DNA of 64,000 nt from Latrodectus hesperus (Eukaryota > Arthropoda > Arachnida > Araneae > Theridiidae): the NCBI GenBank assembly GCA_037975125.1, contig CM075853.1:53576958-53640957 (forward strand), read 5' to 3'. The stretch's first letter is position 1. Every line of letters begins with the position of its first letter. Position numbers and translations under genes: made by a program. A model generated the notes under the pieces. The model was not told where the DNA came from, did no database searches, and saw only the letters and a program-made list of their open reading frames with translations. Below, piece after piece: positions 40,701-55,700 of the stretch.

Positions 40701-43700
40701 TGATTGGCTTAAATTTATATAAGTATTGAATAATGTTTAGAGAAATAGTGTACTATTCATGAAGATATTGTGAAAAATGGACAGACAAAAAGATGGCATT
40801 AGAAAATATCAATTCCAGATCTAAAAAAGACCATAACTGAACAATCATACTACTCGTCAATTTAGATTTTTCACTTTATACTTGTGTTCATCAAAACAAG
40901 AATTTGCAAGTCAGCCACATAAATAGGAGTGTTGTCATGTTTAGAAAATTATGCCTCTTGGAAAAAGTATATATCATAGAATGGATCATCTCAGCTAAAA
41001 CTTATCTATACCTTTCCCTTCTGATCCTTCTTTATAGGGTAATGATTGAGCCAGCAGAAAACCGAGACATAACCACCCATTCTATGACAGATCTGCTTTA
41101 TGCTTGACAGTTGGAAAGAGACTCATCATTTACTTAAGCAAGTGGCTTCCAAATGTGCACCAATGCAGCTGAGAATAAGTATGAATGATAACTTTTCTGA
41201 TTATATAACAACTACTTATGAATCAACCAGGTTTTGTGATCGTGGCACCATTTGTAGACAATGTCTGGCATAAATATTTATGATAAACTGCTACTCTGTA
41301 GGGAAGGTTCTGCTTATGAACAAGTATCTTAATTGTAAGTATTAATACTAGAGAATTCAGATACTAATTGAACCCTGCAATTACTTGGGCTACAGATGTT
41401 TCACTGTAGACATCACAATTCACTTCAATACCAGCCAATCTCTTTTGCAGTCAACTCCTACTTCCATCTACAATTTGGCTTTACTCAGTTAATCCTCCTA
41501 TGCTACATATATGCCATCACAACTTTAGACACAATATATCTACAGTAGTAAACATATAAAAACACGGAGGGGTTTACATCACATTTACTCCAATAATTGG
41601 TGCCCTACAATTTGGCTTCTTTAAAAAGCCTGTGAATTGTGACATTTTGTGCTTTTGAGAAAAAAAAACATCAATTTCACTAAAATAATCTGATACTATA
41701 TTTTAACAAAATACAATAACTGGTATTATATTTTAATGCTTAAAAAGTGCTTTACTTAAACGTTATTTTTATTCACAGCTATAACCATTATCTTGACAAA
41801 AATCTACAAATAATTTTAATTACTTTCAGAGAAATTCTATTGTTTAATTTATCTAAATTTAATATATTGGTTCATGCTATAATTAAAAAAAATAAATGCA
41901 CACAACTACTATCATTAATATAATGATGGAATATAAGAAACAAATATTTTATGTTCATAGTTACTTGTTCACTAGTACTTGCACCGCTACTGCTACCAAC
42001 TAGATGATATGGTAGATTCCTAAGAAATTAATAAAATAGTTCAGTTGGAGAAATATAATATATTAATAATGTTTAATGATATTTGATTAAAATATATTTT
42101 AAGATATATACAAAGATTATGCAGGCATTATAAAATAGGAAAATATATGTTATAAAATAAATATTTATTTTGTATTGTATACTTTCATTACATTTATTTT
42201 TTAATATTTTTTTTAGTAAATTCCAGAAATGCAATGAAAATTCTTATAATTTTGTAAACATACAAAAACAGAAAATTTAAAAATGTTAAAAAAAATGCAT
42301 ATATTTTACATTAAATATTAACAATAAATCAAATATAAAGTCTTACGTTGCATCAGTTATTTGTAACAAAGCTTCTATATCAGCCTTCATTTTGAGAGAA
42401 ATACTGTGCGGATCTGTACTTTGTATCTCTCTACAAGAACTAATAAAGAATTTGAAATAAATAGTTGATCAAAATGAGCATCAATAAAATAGGCAATTTG
42501 ACTAGTTTATTAATAATTACGAAAATGTACATATAACAGAAGTAGATTGATAGAATGCATGCTAAACTTTAGAAAAAAAAAATAATTAATTAATGCAACA
42601 TTTAAATCAAATCTCAAATATAAGCTTTCAAAATAAAACACAATTATTGCTACATTTCTATATGGTTTAAAGCATTATATTAATGATTAAAAAATATTTA
42701 GATATTTGTTGAGTCTAAAAATCAAGAAAAAAGGTAGAACAGTATGAAAGGCTATACAGATTGCAACAATTTATAATAAACCTATATATTGCATACCTAT
42801 ATACCAACCATGTTCAGAGCATATAAAATTTTTATATTTTCTTTAAAAAATTCTTCCTCCTGTAGTCATTTTTTTTACTTAATATTTTATGAGATTTGTT
42901 TTATTTAATAGTTTAAAGGCAATTTTTATTAGAACTTTTAAAAATTTCTAAAATATATTAATACATTTGCTATGGAAACTATCAGCAAAGATACGTATAT
43001 TATTATATACTATGATACATAAATCAACTTTTCTGTGTGATATAAGATATCTTATAATGCAGATTTCCTTTTCAAAAAAATTATTACAAGTTCATTTTTA
43101 CAACTGCATTACATCAAAAATTAGACATAATTTCACAATAGATCTTGGCATTGCTGAATGGAAATGAATTGAAAAAAAGGCATCGTGTCTTGACGATGAG
43201 ACTTTCCAAATTTTGAATATCAAACATCTGAGTGTTCTTTCTTGAGAAAAGAATTTTCAACAACACTACAAAAGAATATTTAACCTCACATTTTTTATTA
43301 CAATGTATTTCTGTAAATATTTTCAAGGTTGAAAATATTTAGTAAATCTTATTTTGGTTGATGTTAAATTATGTTTTATGATAATGATGGAGTTTCAAAA
43401 GATATAGTTCAAATATTTTCCAATTCATTTATTTTAAAAACTTGAATAAAATTATACTCTGAATTTAATTATTTTCACATGCAACTATCTCATTAACAGC
43501 ATTTTAGCCTAGAATATAATGTCAATATTTCTTAATATATGCAGATCAATTTATTTTAATCAGTAAGTTGAAGTTGATATATATACAGTTTAAATTATTG
43601 TTTCCTAGGCAATCATATTTTGGCAATTATATGAATATTTATTAAAATAAATACTGATGCAAAATAAATATATAAATACCTTGCAAATTAAGGTTTGAAA

Positions 43701-46700
43701 GAATTTAAGGGCCATTAAAATTCGCCAAATGAACAATGTAAAGTTATTTTAAGCAGATTTTTCGCATTAAAATACTATCAAATTCTCACAATCGAGTGGA
43801 AAATCTATTTATATTAATGAAATAAAAATATGCATACAATTAGTTAAAAAAAATTTGTAAAGTGATATTTTACTGAGGAATTTAAGCAGATTTAATAAGA
43901 TTCATCTTCTTAGTAGAGTTGATTTTTTAAATCATCACTGTTTTATATAAAAAATCACTGTTTTATTTAAAATAAAATATTATAATTAAAAGAATGCAAA
44001 CAAGAATTTAATGAAATAAAACTCACAATTTTCTCTATATTAACCTTACACAATTTATGTAAAACAAATTTTTAGCATAATGAAGTATTAATGTAAACAT
44101 GAATATATAAAGTCAAACTAATATGATTTTATAACATAATATTGTAATAAAATATTTTATTACAGTATTTTTCCTTTGAATGAATAATTGTTCAATAACA
44201 TTTACAAAATTGCTTCAAAGAAAATGAAATTTTGAAAGAATGATTCTGGCAAAGCTTAAGTATAAAATTTACACAATTTAAACAATTTGTAATACAATTA
44301 TATAAATCAAAATTATATATAAAAACAAGAAACTCTGAGAGCATAAACAAACTAAATTATTATAGTAATCTAAATGCGAAAATTGATTTTAAATATACTA
44401 AATGCAGTATTCTGAATAATAAGCATTTAGAATGAAATATTTTGAATCTAAAAATAAAGCGTTTTTACAATTTTTAAAAAACTGAATCTTTGAATAGTAA
44501 ACTAGATTTTACATCAATTCAAAAATTGACATACAATAAATAAATCCTTCTATAATTTCGTAGCGCTAAACATTAGATATATTATATATTAATTAAATCA
44601 AATTTAATAATTTTCAACACACTTGGATATTAAATTATACAAAAAATGCTACTAAGCATTTTTTTAGTCATTCTAAGTAAAGCTATTAAAAATATCTAAA
44701 ATTAAAAGAAAGCATTATCGAAAGATTAAAAGCATTTGAATGTCAAAAGAATATAAATTTTGATTGTCTTCACAAAGACCATAAAAAATAAAAATTTAAA
44801 AAAAGAGGGAAAAAATAATTATATGAATATCTTTTCAAGAACATAGAAACAAAAGCTGAAAAACAGAAACAAATAAAAAATTGTCAAACATGACAGATAC
44901 TATTAACTCAATATAAAACACAAAAAATAGAGAAACAAACAAAACATACTCTTTAAATCTTAATTTCCATTAGAAAAAACAATGCCTTCAAACTTTTTCT
45001 TTGTTAATAAAAATTTACTAAATTTCTACATGTAAGAGAAATTTCATTATCAAAATTTTATAAATAGTATAAGTAAATATTAAAAAAATGTCTACAGAAA
45101 AAAATATGATATAACTGAGACAACATTAATGTCATTATTTTTATTAATATGCATTTTATTATTTTAATCTAATTCTGCATTTTAAAATCAGCACATGTAA
45201 AAATTTAATGAACATTTAAAGAAAGCACATAATTTTTAGGGGAATTTAAAACACATAAAATTATTATGGATACATAATATTTCAATATTTTCTAAACAGA
45301 CAAGCACTTGTAGAAAAATAATTAAAATGCTTACCTAGATGCACCAGATTCACTTTGAGACATAACATCTTCTCTAGTAGGAGGTGGGAAAAGTTTTAAC
45401 TGGTCTAAATAAGCTAAAAGTGAACAAAATATATCATTCATTACTATACTACTATTAATGCAAGTTAAGTTTCAAGTACTTAATGTGCACAAAATGCATT
45501 ATTTGACGATTAGCAAAATGAAATAATTAAAAACATTAAATAGCAAATAATATGAATATTCATCAATTCAGTCATATTAATGTGAATTAAATAAGCTTTG
45601 TAAAATAAAATTAATGAACATAGTCAAGCATACTTAACATATATTACTACATATTAAAAGACTAGACAAAGTATATGAAAATATCTTTTTTTGTAACAAA
45701 AAAGTAACTTTTAACTATATCAAATGAAATAATATTAAAAATAATTCTTAGTTTACACAGATTTTAAAGTAAATTTTTCAAATATAAAACAAAAAGAGAA
45801 AAGTTTAACATGAAATAAATAGATGTTACGAAAAAGTTTTCAAGCATCTAAAATGAGAATCTTTCAATATATTTGCGATTCCAAGGAAATAAGATTGAAT
45901 ATGACAATAAGAAGCTAATGTTTTTCATCTTTAAACAAAAATTTTATTTATATTTCATTTATAGTTTAATTATTCATACACTTTTTTACTACCTAAAGTG
46001 CATTCCATCAGAATGATAATACATAATAAAATATACAAACATAGTATTGTTTGAAATTAATTTAGATTTAAAAAAGCTACTTTCTGTGTTTAACTACCAT
46101 TTAGTAGCTATTCCATTTTATCAACTATGAATCGATTTTGTTTTGTTAACTTACTATTAATCCAGGCTTTTATGAATCATTAAAATTTTATGCATATAGA
46201 TACACTTATTATATTTAGATGTTAACTTAAGGAATTTTTTTTGTCTGTTCATAAAGTAAATAAATAAATTTAAAACAAATACATAAATTTTAAAAAGGCA
46301 AAAAAATATGCTAAAATATTAAATTAACAGCATACATTTATTGATACAGTTATAATGATGTAAAATGCAGACACATAAACCCAATATGTATTTAAGATAT
46401 TTAACACATTCTTACATTTACAACAAATAAATTACTTTTATTGTTTACTTTTAATAATTTTCAACTATCTTCAAGCATATTAAAGATTTTATTTCAACCA
46501 AGAATAGACATATAAAAATTATTTAACTCTAATTTTTTTATTAATTTTAATAAGATTTTGTGATCTTATTATTTTTTTACCAATAATATTGTTTAATTTC
46601 CTATAGCAAAAACTTTGCTAAATTTACAAGCCTAATTAATCCTGATTAAGTTACATGCTTCATATACATTGAATCTTTCACAATGGGAAATCACTTCAAT

Positions 46701-49700
46701 CAATTTTTCACAAGCATGAGGTTGCCACTGTACAGGGTCGCAGAGGGTTTTTGCTATAAAGCCAAAGTCGATGAAATTAACGAAATATAAATGTGCTAAT
46801 TATTACTGCTAAGTACAATGTATATAAACAGGATATGCTTTATATATTTTTTATTTACATACTAAGCAGTAATATATTGCAATCTTTGTTCTCATAATAA
46901 CTTATTTGCCATTTGCAGGAATATAAACAAGTGAAGCATTATCATTTATTCACACTTCTTGAACAAAATTTTATTTTCTAATCAGTTTCTTCTGAAAAAT
47001 ATTTTTTGAAATTAAATTCAGTAAATCTAAGCAGATTTAATAAATCTGGATCAATATCTGAAATATTTTTAATAATTTCTGCCATTTAAATTTAACTCAT
47101 TAAACTTTTCCAAAGCTTGTTGGACATTGTAATGGTAAGAACAGAAAAATTTCCTGCCAACTAGAATTAAAGCAATTTACAATAAACAAGTACTACAGCT
47201 AATTTAAAGAGCTGTTACAAAGAATTCTATTGGGAAATATTCTTTTATTATTCTTGTGATTGTTTATATAATCAAAATCTATGTGAATGAGTCATGTTCA
47301 TCTCAAGTAGACGATCAAATCAGCATATACCTCGAATTCAGTGGATACACAAAACCATATTATGTTAAAAATTTTACTTTTCAAAAAGTTCTAACATAGT
47401 AACACAAATGTGTAGTGGCCGAGAATGAATGAGGAAACCTTCTATTGTGCCAATTTGGTGGCTGGGAAATGAGTGTTTCTTGCATGACAATTGGAATGAG
47501 AAAATTAAAATGACAAGCAGTGATTCAGTAACCCTCTTAATTCATACTGGGAAATTTAATGATGTTTAAAAAATCGTTTGTGACAAAGTTTGATAAAAAA
47601 TAAAAAATAAAAACTCGAATGAAGTTCATTCAAAATTTTTTAGACAGAAAATTATAGGTTTTTATACACTATAGTTTTATATAAGTAATCTAAAATTTTA
47701 TGCCTCATTTCTGTCAACTATTCACAAAGAGATACATATACAATTAAGTATTTCAAAGAGACATGACTGATGTCAATCAGTCGTGTCTCTTTCAAATCCA
47801 ATCATCAAACTGCTTAATATTATTTTTGATCAACACTTTGAAGACTGCTTAAGTAACCAATGATCAACAATTTGTCTTTTATTCCAATCTAAAATATATT
47901 GGGTGAAATAAAAAGCCATTGCATAAGCTTACTAAATTTTTAAAAATCACATATTTATATAAATGATAAAAATTAATCAATGATACATGTTCCCTTTTAT
48001 TCTATGATCTCCTGCCATCATTTAATGAACTTCATAATTCCTTGTTCCCAGGAAGATCTGTCTTTATTTGCTAAAAGCTGAACAAAGTGTTTTTTTACAG
48101 CCTCAAGACCTTAATGATACTCCATACAGAGAGTTTAGAAGATAGGAAATGAAGCAGATGTCTGTTTAAGTAACTAACGATCTACAGCTTGTCTTTTATG
48201 TGTTTTTTTCAGTGCAAGGTCAACAAAGTATGATGGGAGGAATAACATTTTCCACTTAAATAATTTTTAATTGATTGCTAAAGATGTGCATGGATCACTG
48301 TTTTTTTACATTAGCTGAAGATGCTTCTTGATTATGGATGATAGCAATGTTCAAACTATCCAACTACCAAAAGTAACATTCAAATTGATTTTTCCATACT
48401 TTTTTTTTAATATGAAAACTTTCCTTTCTAATGCAATCACATAAGAGTATAACTTTATTTTGATGAAATTATGATTTGAAGTTGCTGACAGCAAATCATC
48501 ACCTCAAGATCAAAATCATTCGTACACAATATTGCAGTGAACAATTCACTTATCACCAGTTATCATATATTCAAAATAAATATTGTTTTCTTCATGTTTC
48601 ATCAATATATTGCACATGTTTATTTGTGCCATTAAATGAACTTCCTTTAATTTATGAGGATCACAAATATGTTTGATGACACATATTCAAGTTTCTTAAT
48701 ACACAGACATAAATATTTTTTGACGGATATTTAATGCCTAGAATATCATGGTGTATAATGTTGGCATGCCATTAATATCTCTATTTTGCCACCATAAATC
48801 TCAGAAGACCTTTTTGATTGAGGAGCCTATTTTAAATCAAAATCACCAGCTCAGAATTTCTTGAAATCAGTTTTGGCACCAAAAACATAATAACTATAAA
48901 TTTTACTCATTTTTACTCATTTCTTACTATAAATTTTACTCATTTTTCACAACTTGGTGCAGATTTTTCCATTCATGTAAAAAAAAAAAATATGGTGAAA
49001 ATGAACAGTTTGGTTTTCCTGTTCAATGTTGCACTAAAAGAAATAGCTCAATTTGTTATTAACAATGAAATTTAAATTAATAGCTTTCACTGATATAATA
49101 ACTTTTGTAAAGACTTGAAATATTTCAAAAGTATTTATAAAACCATTCATTGTTATATAGTCTTGAAGTAAACGTTTGTAAGACATTATTTTAATTCTCA
49201 ACCAAAATATAGAAATATGATGGTGACTGCAGATAATAAAATTAATCTTTTCACATATTTTAAAAGCTTAAAACATATTATGTTTAACAGTCAAAGCTTC
49301 AAAAAGATAAAAATAATTTATTTGTAACATAAAATCAATATTAAAATTAGTTTTTCTCTTACAAAATACTCACATTTAATAGCAAAATGTTTAGCTTCTA
49401 ATAAAGATATTTGAGAACGCAAGTTGTCAATCACAGAATCTTTTTCTTTTGCCAAATTGTCAATAGCTTCATTGAATGTAACCTAAATAATAATGAAAAA
49501 TATTTTAATTTTTGTTGAGTGAAGAGATAAAATTTAAAGTAATATAGATTAAAAAAAACATTATTCCCACAATATATTTTTATTAATAAAAAAATAGAGG
49601 GAAATAATATTAACATTTTAAAAGCTTTTTTAACATATAACACTAAATATATATTTGACATTAAAAATTATGATATTGAAAACATAAAAGACACATAAAA

Positions 49701-52700
49701 CCACAAAAGGGAAATAGGGAAATGTAACAAATTACTTACATAAAATAACCATAAAACATTTTTAGGCATAAGAATGCAAGCAAGCAAAGAATAATAAAAG
49801 AATAAAAAAAAAGTTTAAGCATGAGTCACATAATTAGAGACAATTTCATTTTAAAAGGATCTAATTAAGAGAAACAGTGAAATTGTTTTTACACATGTTA
49901 AACTATTATAAAAAATTTTTTTGACAGTATATTTGTAGTAGAATCAATGAAATGCACTTCAATAACTGTACTAACTCATGTCAAATTTATGTTGTCCTAA
50001 GAAGGACAATAACTTTGCATTCAAATTAAATGATGTTTTTATAATCTATTAATTTTATTTTTTAATATTTAAATATATTTTAATACCAAAGTTTATTTTC
50101 TGCGCTAAAGATTTTAATACACTTTCAATAAGGTATTAATTAAATAATATACAAAATTGCAGCATACATTAATCAATCAGAGAATACTTATGAATAATGG
50201 AACTGGAGATTGGTTTGTTTGTCACTCGATGGACATTTTTTGCACACGTGGGCTAATTAGACTGGGACCTACAGTTTAAAGTGGATTCCAAACAAGATTA
50301 AAAGGATTTCGAACACCTTGGGCATGGATGCAAGCATCCATGCCCAAGGTGGGATTCGAACCCACGAATTGTTGAACCGAAGGCAAGAGCGCTTACCATT
50401 CGGCTGTCAGCTCAGCAGTGGAACTGGAGAATTTAGATGAAATTATTTTACAAAGAAACTACAATTTACTTTGAAAGTTAGAATGAAAAGATCAAAAAAG
50501 TCTCAATATGCATTTATATATTACAATTTACATTCAGTTTTCATAAAATACATAATTTTACTTTTTTTTATAATTTTACTTTTTATTTTTCTAAAAAGAG
50601 TTCATAAGATTTGCAAATTAAAAGCTACAATTATGAATTAGGTGATTAATAATGTGATAATCTTTACATGATCACCCATCACAAAATATATTAAACATAG
50701 AGAAACTGGTAACTATACTTTTTAATTGATTAATGTAGCTTCCTAGACTATGATTACATTAACAAATCTGATAATAAAAAATACCTGATTTTCTGCTGTC
50801 ATGCGAGATTTAAGTTTTTCCAAAGCATTTTCATGTTTCATTTTTAATACTTCAATAATTTTAGCCTTCTCTTCTTCATGTTTCAAATGAGATTCTTTCA
50901 CAGATAATTTAAGAGTGTTGATATTTTTCATGTGTTCCTCTTCCAAAGCTCTTAGTTTTTCAGATTCCCACTTCTCTCGATCTTCAGCAATTATCCTTTT
51001 CACATCTTCAATACAAATGAGTGACTACAATCAAAATTTCTATGCTTGAGATGGTCACTCATGTTTTATCAACATTTTTGTACATTTCAATAAAATCAGA
51101 ATTATTAAAATAATATTGCTATATAGCTTATTTCATGAAAAATATAAGTAACAAATTCAAAGACTGTAGTTGTTCTAAATAAAAACTGAGAAATTATCTA
51201 AACAAAAATATTCTAGTTTATTAAATTCAATCAAACAAATTTCTATGTAACAAAACAAGTCATCATTTATAAAAGAAGGATTAATTTGTTATTAGAAAAA
51301 CAAAAATTACTTGTTTCAATCAATTGATAAGCCAAATTGTTTTCTGAAGTTGATATATTCATAATTCTTAATAAGATCCTATCAAAAACCACAGAAAATA
51401 CAGAAGTACTGTATTATTTTATGAACAAACTTATTTTACCAATTTTGGAACATAGTGGCATATCTTAATTTGACAATCCAGTTCAGCCCAGTGGTGTTCA
51501 ATAGGATTAAAGTCAACTCTGAGTAGGTTAGTCCTATCAGTTCATACCATTGTCAGAATACTAATCCAGATGGACATTGTAACATGACATGTGGCATTGT
51601 CAAACTGTAAGTAACAACAATCTAATCATTAAAATTACCACAGCTAAGGAAGCATAGTGTTGTCTAAAATAATGTAGTAGGAGTCTGCCTTGGGCCTACA
51701 TGAACTGAAATCAAGGAGATCCCAGTAAATATGAGAAATATACCAAAACCATAATTCCACCTCCACCAAACTTCACTACTGACATAATGTATTCTGCTGA
51801 CAGATGTTTTTCAGGCTATGCCAAACCCAGACTTTGCCATCTGAGTAGTAGGGCTTGAACCTGGATTTATCACAAGAGAGTATCTTTTCACTCATCTATG
51901 GTCAAATTTTGACGTGCTTCACAACAACTCAACCAAGTACTATGGTTAGATTTTGTAATCAGAGGCTCCTAGGTGGCAGCACAGCTATGGAGACCATACA
52001 AATATGCTTCCTTGTGGATAATATTTATCAGAACAGTCCTAAATCTCACGGCTTTATTTGATATGATTATCTTTGTCTCAACAAAAAAAAAGACCAGGAT
52101 GTTTTTTTGGAATTCTTGGAATATGTGGGATATTGGTTTGGTACAGTTATTGTGAATTCCTTTGCGCAATCCTCATTGGCTTTTATCTCTTAATTTTGTG
52201 AATCTATCAGGTCTAAGTCCAATCAAACAATCACCACTTATCTTCCACTTCTTTATCACAAAAGCCACTGTTGATTTTGGAATGTTTAATTCAGTGAATA
52301 TGTCCCTTGAGAATCCACCATTTTTGTGATACCTAACAACTATGCCTTTCTTGAAGTCAGACAACTCTGAATACTGTGGTATTTTGCATGCAATTACTAC
52401 CAATGCTGTTTTCCACACCATATTTAAATATAGAAAGTGTGATATAGATCAGGACTGTAGATATCTCATCTGCATAGGTATCTAAATACTAATTTGTAGA
52501 TAGTTAAGCTTAGCTATTGCAGGAGTCTAGTACACAGTAGGGAATAAATGATAAATGCTAGTCTCATAAAAAGACATTTTTGCAAATTTTACAATGGAAT
52601 TCTGCATTTAATAAAGTGTTGTATATTCAAATTTATAGATGAGAAAGTATAGAGATATTATACAAATTAATCAACAGTATCAAAAAGATAAAAAAAACAA

Positions 52701-55700
52701 TTTAATATCAACAATTCACAGTGAAATACTGTAAAACTATTCTGCTAAGCATTTTTGAGAATATTAACAATGAACTTAATATTGAATAATGTAAAACTTG
52801 ATAAAATTTCATCTGCAAAATAAAATAATTGAGGGAGATGACTACAGTAAAAATAAGAAATATAGGATATCAGTGTTCTAATAATTTTGGTATGAGTGCC
52901 CACTGACAGAATTCAATTCGCAAATGAAATAAATCAGAGTAAATAACATTTTCAACTATTTTAAATGATAATAGAGTTAAGAACAACTACACATAACAAC
53001 TTGTTTGAAAGTGTATAATTTACATTCCAATAGAAAAGAAAAAAAATCAATAATTTATGTCTAGCAGACACCTGTAAAGAACAGCAACAAATATTCATAA
53101 GTTCTTCATGGAAAAAGCAAATCTAAGCATTGTCACAACTTTTATATTTTTAATATAATTATGATGATACAGTCTAACAAATGTTTTGTTTCAAAATGAT
53201 GACATTATATTTACACAGCAAATATTTACATCCAATTTCGCTTCTATGTACAAGCAACATTGGGTAAGGATGTGATTATAAAATAAAGTGCTTTGTATGA
53301 TGTAAAAATGAACAATATCCAAACAAATATATAAAACACTAGTAAGACCAATAGTTTCATATGGTAGCAAATGCTGGACAATTAACAAAGAAGATGAAGA
53401 GAAGCTAATGAATTTTGAGAGAAAAAATTTTGAGAAAATTTTTTGGAGCAATTAGAGAAAATGGAAAAATGGAGAATCTGATATAACCATGAACTCTAAT
53501 TGATATATAGAAAGCTCAATGTAGTCAAAGTTAACAAGGCCCCCCAAATAAGGTGGCTAGGGTATATCTATTGGTATGGCGATAAAAACCCTGTTAGAAA
53601 AGTATTTTTTTAAACACCAGAGGGAAAGAGAAGGAGAGAAAGACCAAGAACCAGATGGATAGATAGAGTGGAAAGATAGTTATTGGACCAGGGAGTAAAG
53701 CGTTGGAGGAACTTGGCATCTAGTAGATCTAGATGGAAGAAGCTGACAGAAGACACAGCCTCGGCCAGTAATCAGCTGTAGAGCTTACAAAGAAGATGCA
53801 TCCATAGCATTTTGATCTCAGTAATTAAAGATTTTCTGGTATATTATGGAAACCAAAACTCCTGTTTAATTTTTTCAAGCATTCTAATTGAGCTCAATAA
53901 TATCCCATATAAAAAATAACTGTAAGCTCCATTTAGCATATAAGCTAAAGTATATTTCTAATCTTAAATATAAATAAGATTTTATTTTACCCCACTCACA
54001 GAATAAAACACACACGATATATAAAAAACAAATTCTTAATAATAAATTTATAAAAGATAAATTGTAAATAAAACAGTTTTCAAACATTTTCAAACACAGA
54101 AACAAACATTTCTAAGCAAAACATAATCAAGAAAAATTATCAATCGCAAATAGTTCTAGAGACTTTATTTAAAGACTTATTAAATTTCTTGATAAAATAT
54201 ACAACAGAAATTATTTATATCATAGTTATTATTACAATGGTAATGATAAAATATGAAAGAAATGTAAGCAATATATAACAGAGTATAATTTTTTCTGTAC
54301 TTTTCATTTTTAATCATTTATACAGGCAAATTTCTAAGGAAAAAATTATCATCAAGATCAATGAATTATAGATGATTAATGCAATAAGCACAAATCTATT
54401 TAAAAATATTTATTTTAACCCTCATTTAATTTGTTGGACACATAAAAATAGTATATAAATACTACAAAAAATTTACTAATTTATTATTCTCTTTTAATTT
54501 GTTGGACACATAAAAACAGTATATAAATACTACAAAAAATTTACTAATTTTATATTATTCATGTTTATATATCCCTCATAATAATATAATTAATAAAGCT
54601 TTTTAAGGATTTCAAAACACAAGTGAAAGAAACAAATATAATAAGAAATGTGTCACATTCAGATGCAACAAATGTAACGGAAGGTTCAGAGAACAACAAT
54701 TACAATTTTAGATTTTTCCTATTAAATTAAATATCAATTTTAAAAAATACTAAGAACCAAAAAATTAAACAATTAAACAAAATTATAAAATTAATTTAAT
54801 TTGAGGCAGTTGGAAAATTGCTGATTTTAAATATAGTATTTATTAAATTTTAAAATATGATACTTGGTACTAAAAAAATATATAGTCATGAATGAAAAAA
54901 GTACAAAATATGATATAAATATAGAACATTAAAACAGACAAATGTCAACCAATTAATTTTAAAAAGTTGTTTGAAAATTCTACAACACTCATTAAATTCA
55001 GATATTTAAAAAACAATTCATTCACACTTTTGGAACAAAAAAAAAAACTACCTGTTAACATAATACTGATTTTATTTTACATCACATTTTAAAGCACATA
55101 TTAAAATTTATAACACTTGCCCTTATACTTCTATAAAATATTTGAGTCATGTAACTGCAAAAGCGAAGTTCCTTCTTCCATGTTTCAATTTTATAAAGCA
55201 GTTTTTTACCAAGTTGAATTCTATGCCTTAACAATGTAGAAATGTTTCAAAAAAGTACAATCACAACTGAAGATCACAATATAAACATCGATCAAACATT
55301 CTTCAATAAAACTTAATCAGAGGAAAATTGTAAAATGTGTTGATTTTTATGTTAAAAGAAATTAGTTTTAAGTTAAAGTTCAAATTTAGTACTCTATTCA
55401 ATTTATTATCCATTTGATTTCCAAATAAATTTAGTTAAAAGGTCTTTAAATACTGACAGATATATATATAAATAAATTGTTATTAATATTGCATAAAATT
55501 TAATATACAAATTAAATTATGCACATAAATGGATTTGATATAAAAGGAACACAAGCAAAAAGTAATAAGATAATGCCAGCAGTATGCAGAAAATAAGGGA
55601 AACAAATTTACTATAAGCACAAACGAACACAAAGAGAGGATAAAACATGTCTTAATGGATAAATAATAATGCAAACAATTAAACCTATAAAAATAGTTTA

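Larger units (their letters stand above)
45414..49373 (-). other. Intron, 4.0 kb
   Basis: Contains a hairpin (47755-47792) and a decayed mariner (47950-48990). The remainder is AT-rich with nothing recognised. Confidence 0.85.
49483..50784 (-). other. Intron, 1.3 kb, containing a SINE
   Basis: AT-rich apart from the SINE at 50210-50418. Confidence 0.85.

Noticed and set aside
40904..41107. 67-codon + ORF in a GC-richer intron patch
   Set aside because: No recognisable transposase or host motif; probably old repeat debris.
42967..43326. ORFs in an RB1CC1 intron on both strands
   Set aside because: Chance frames; no splice phase or family support.
51855..52169. + and - ORFs over the Tc1-like remnant
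   Set aside because: Shadows or broken pieces of the degenerate transposase; not separate genes.
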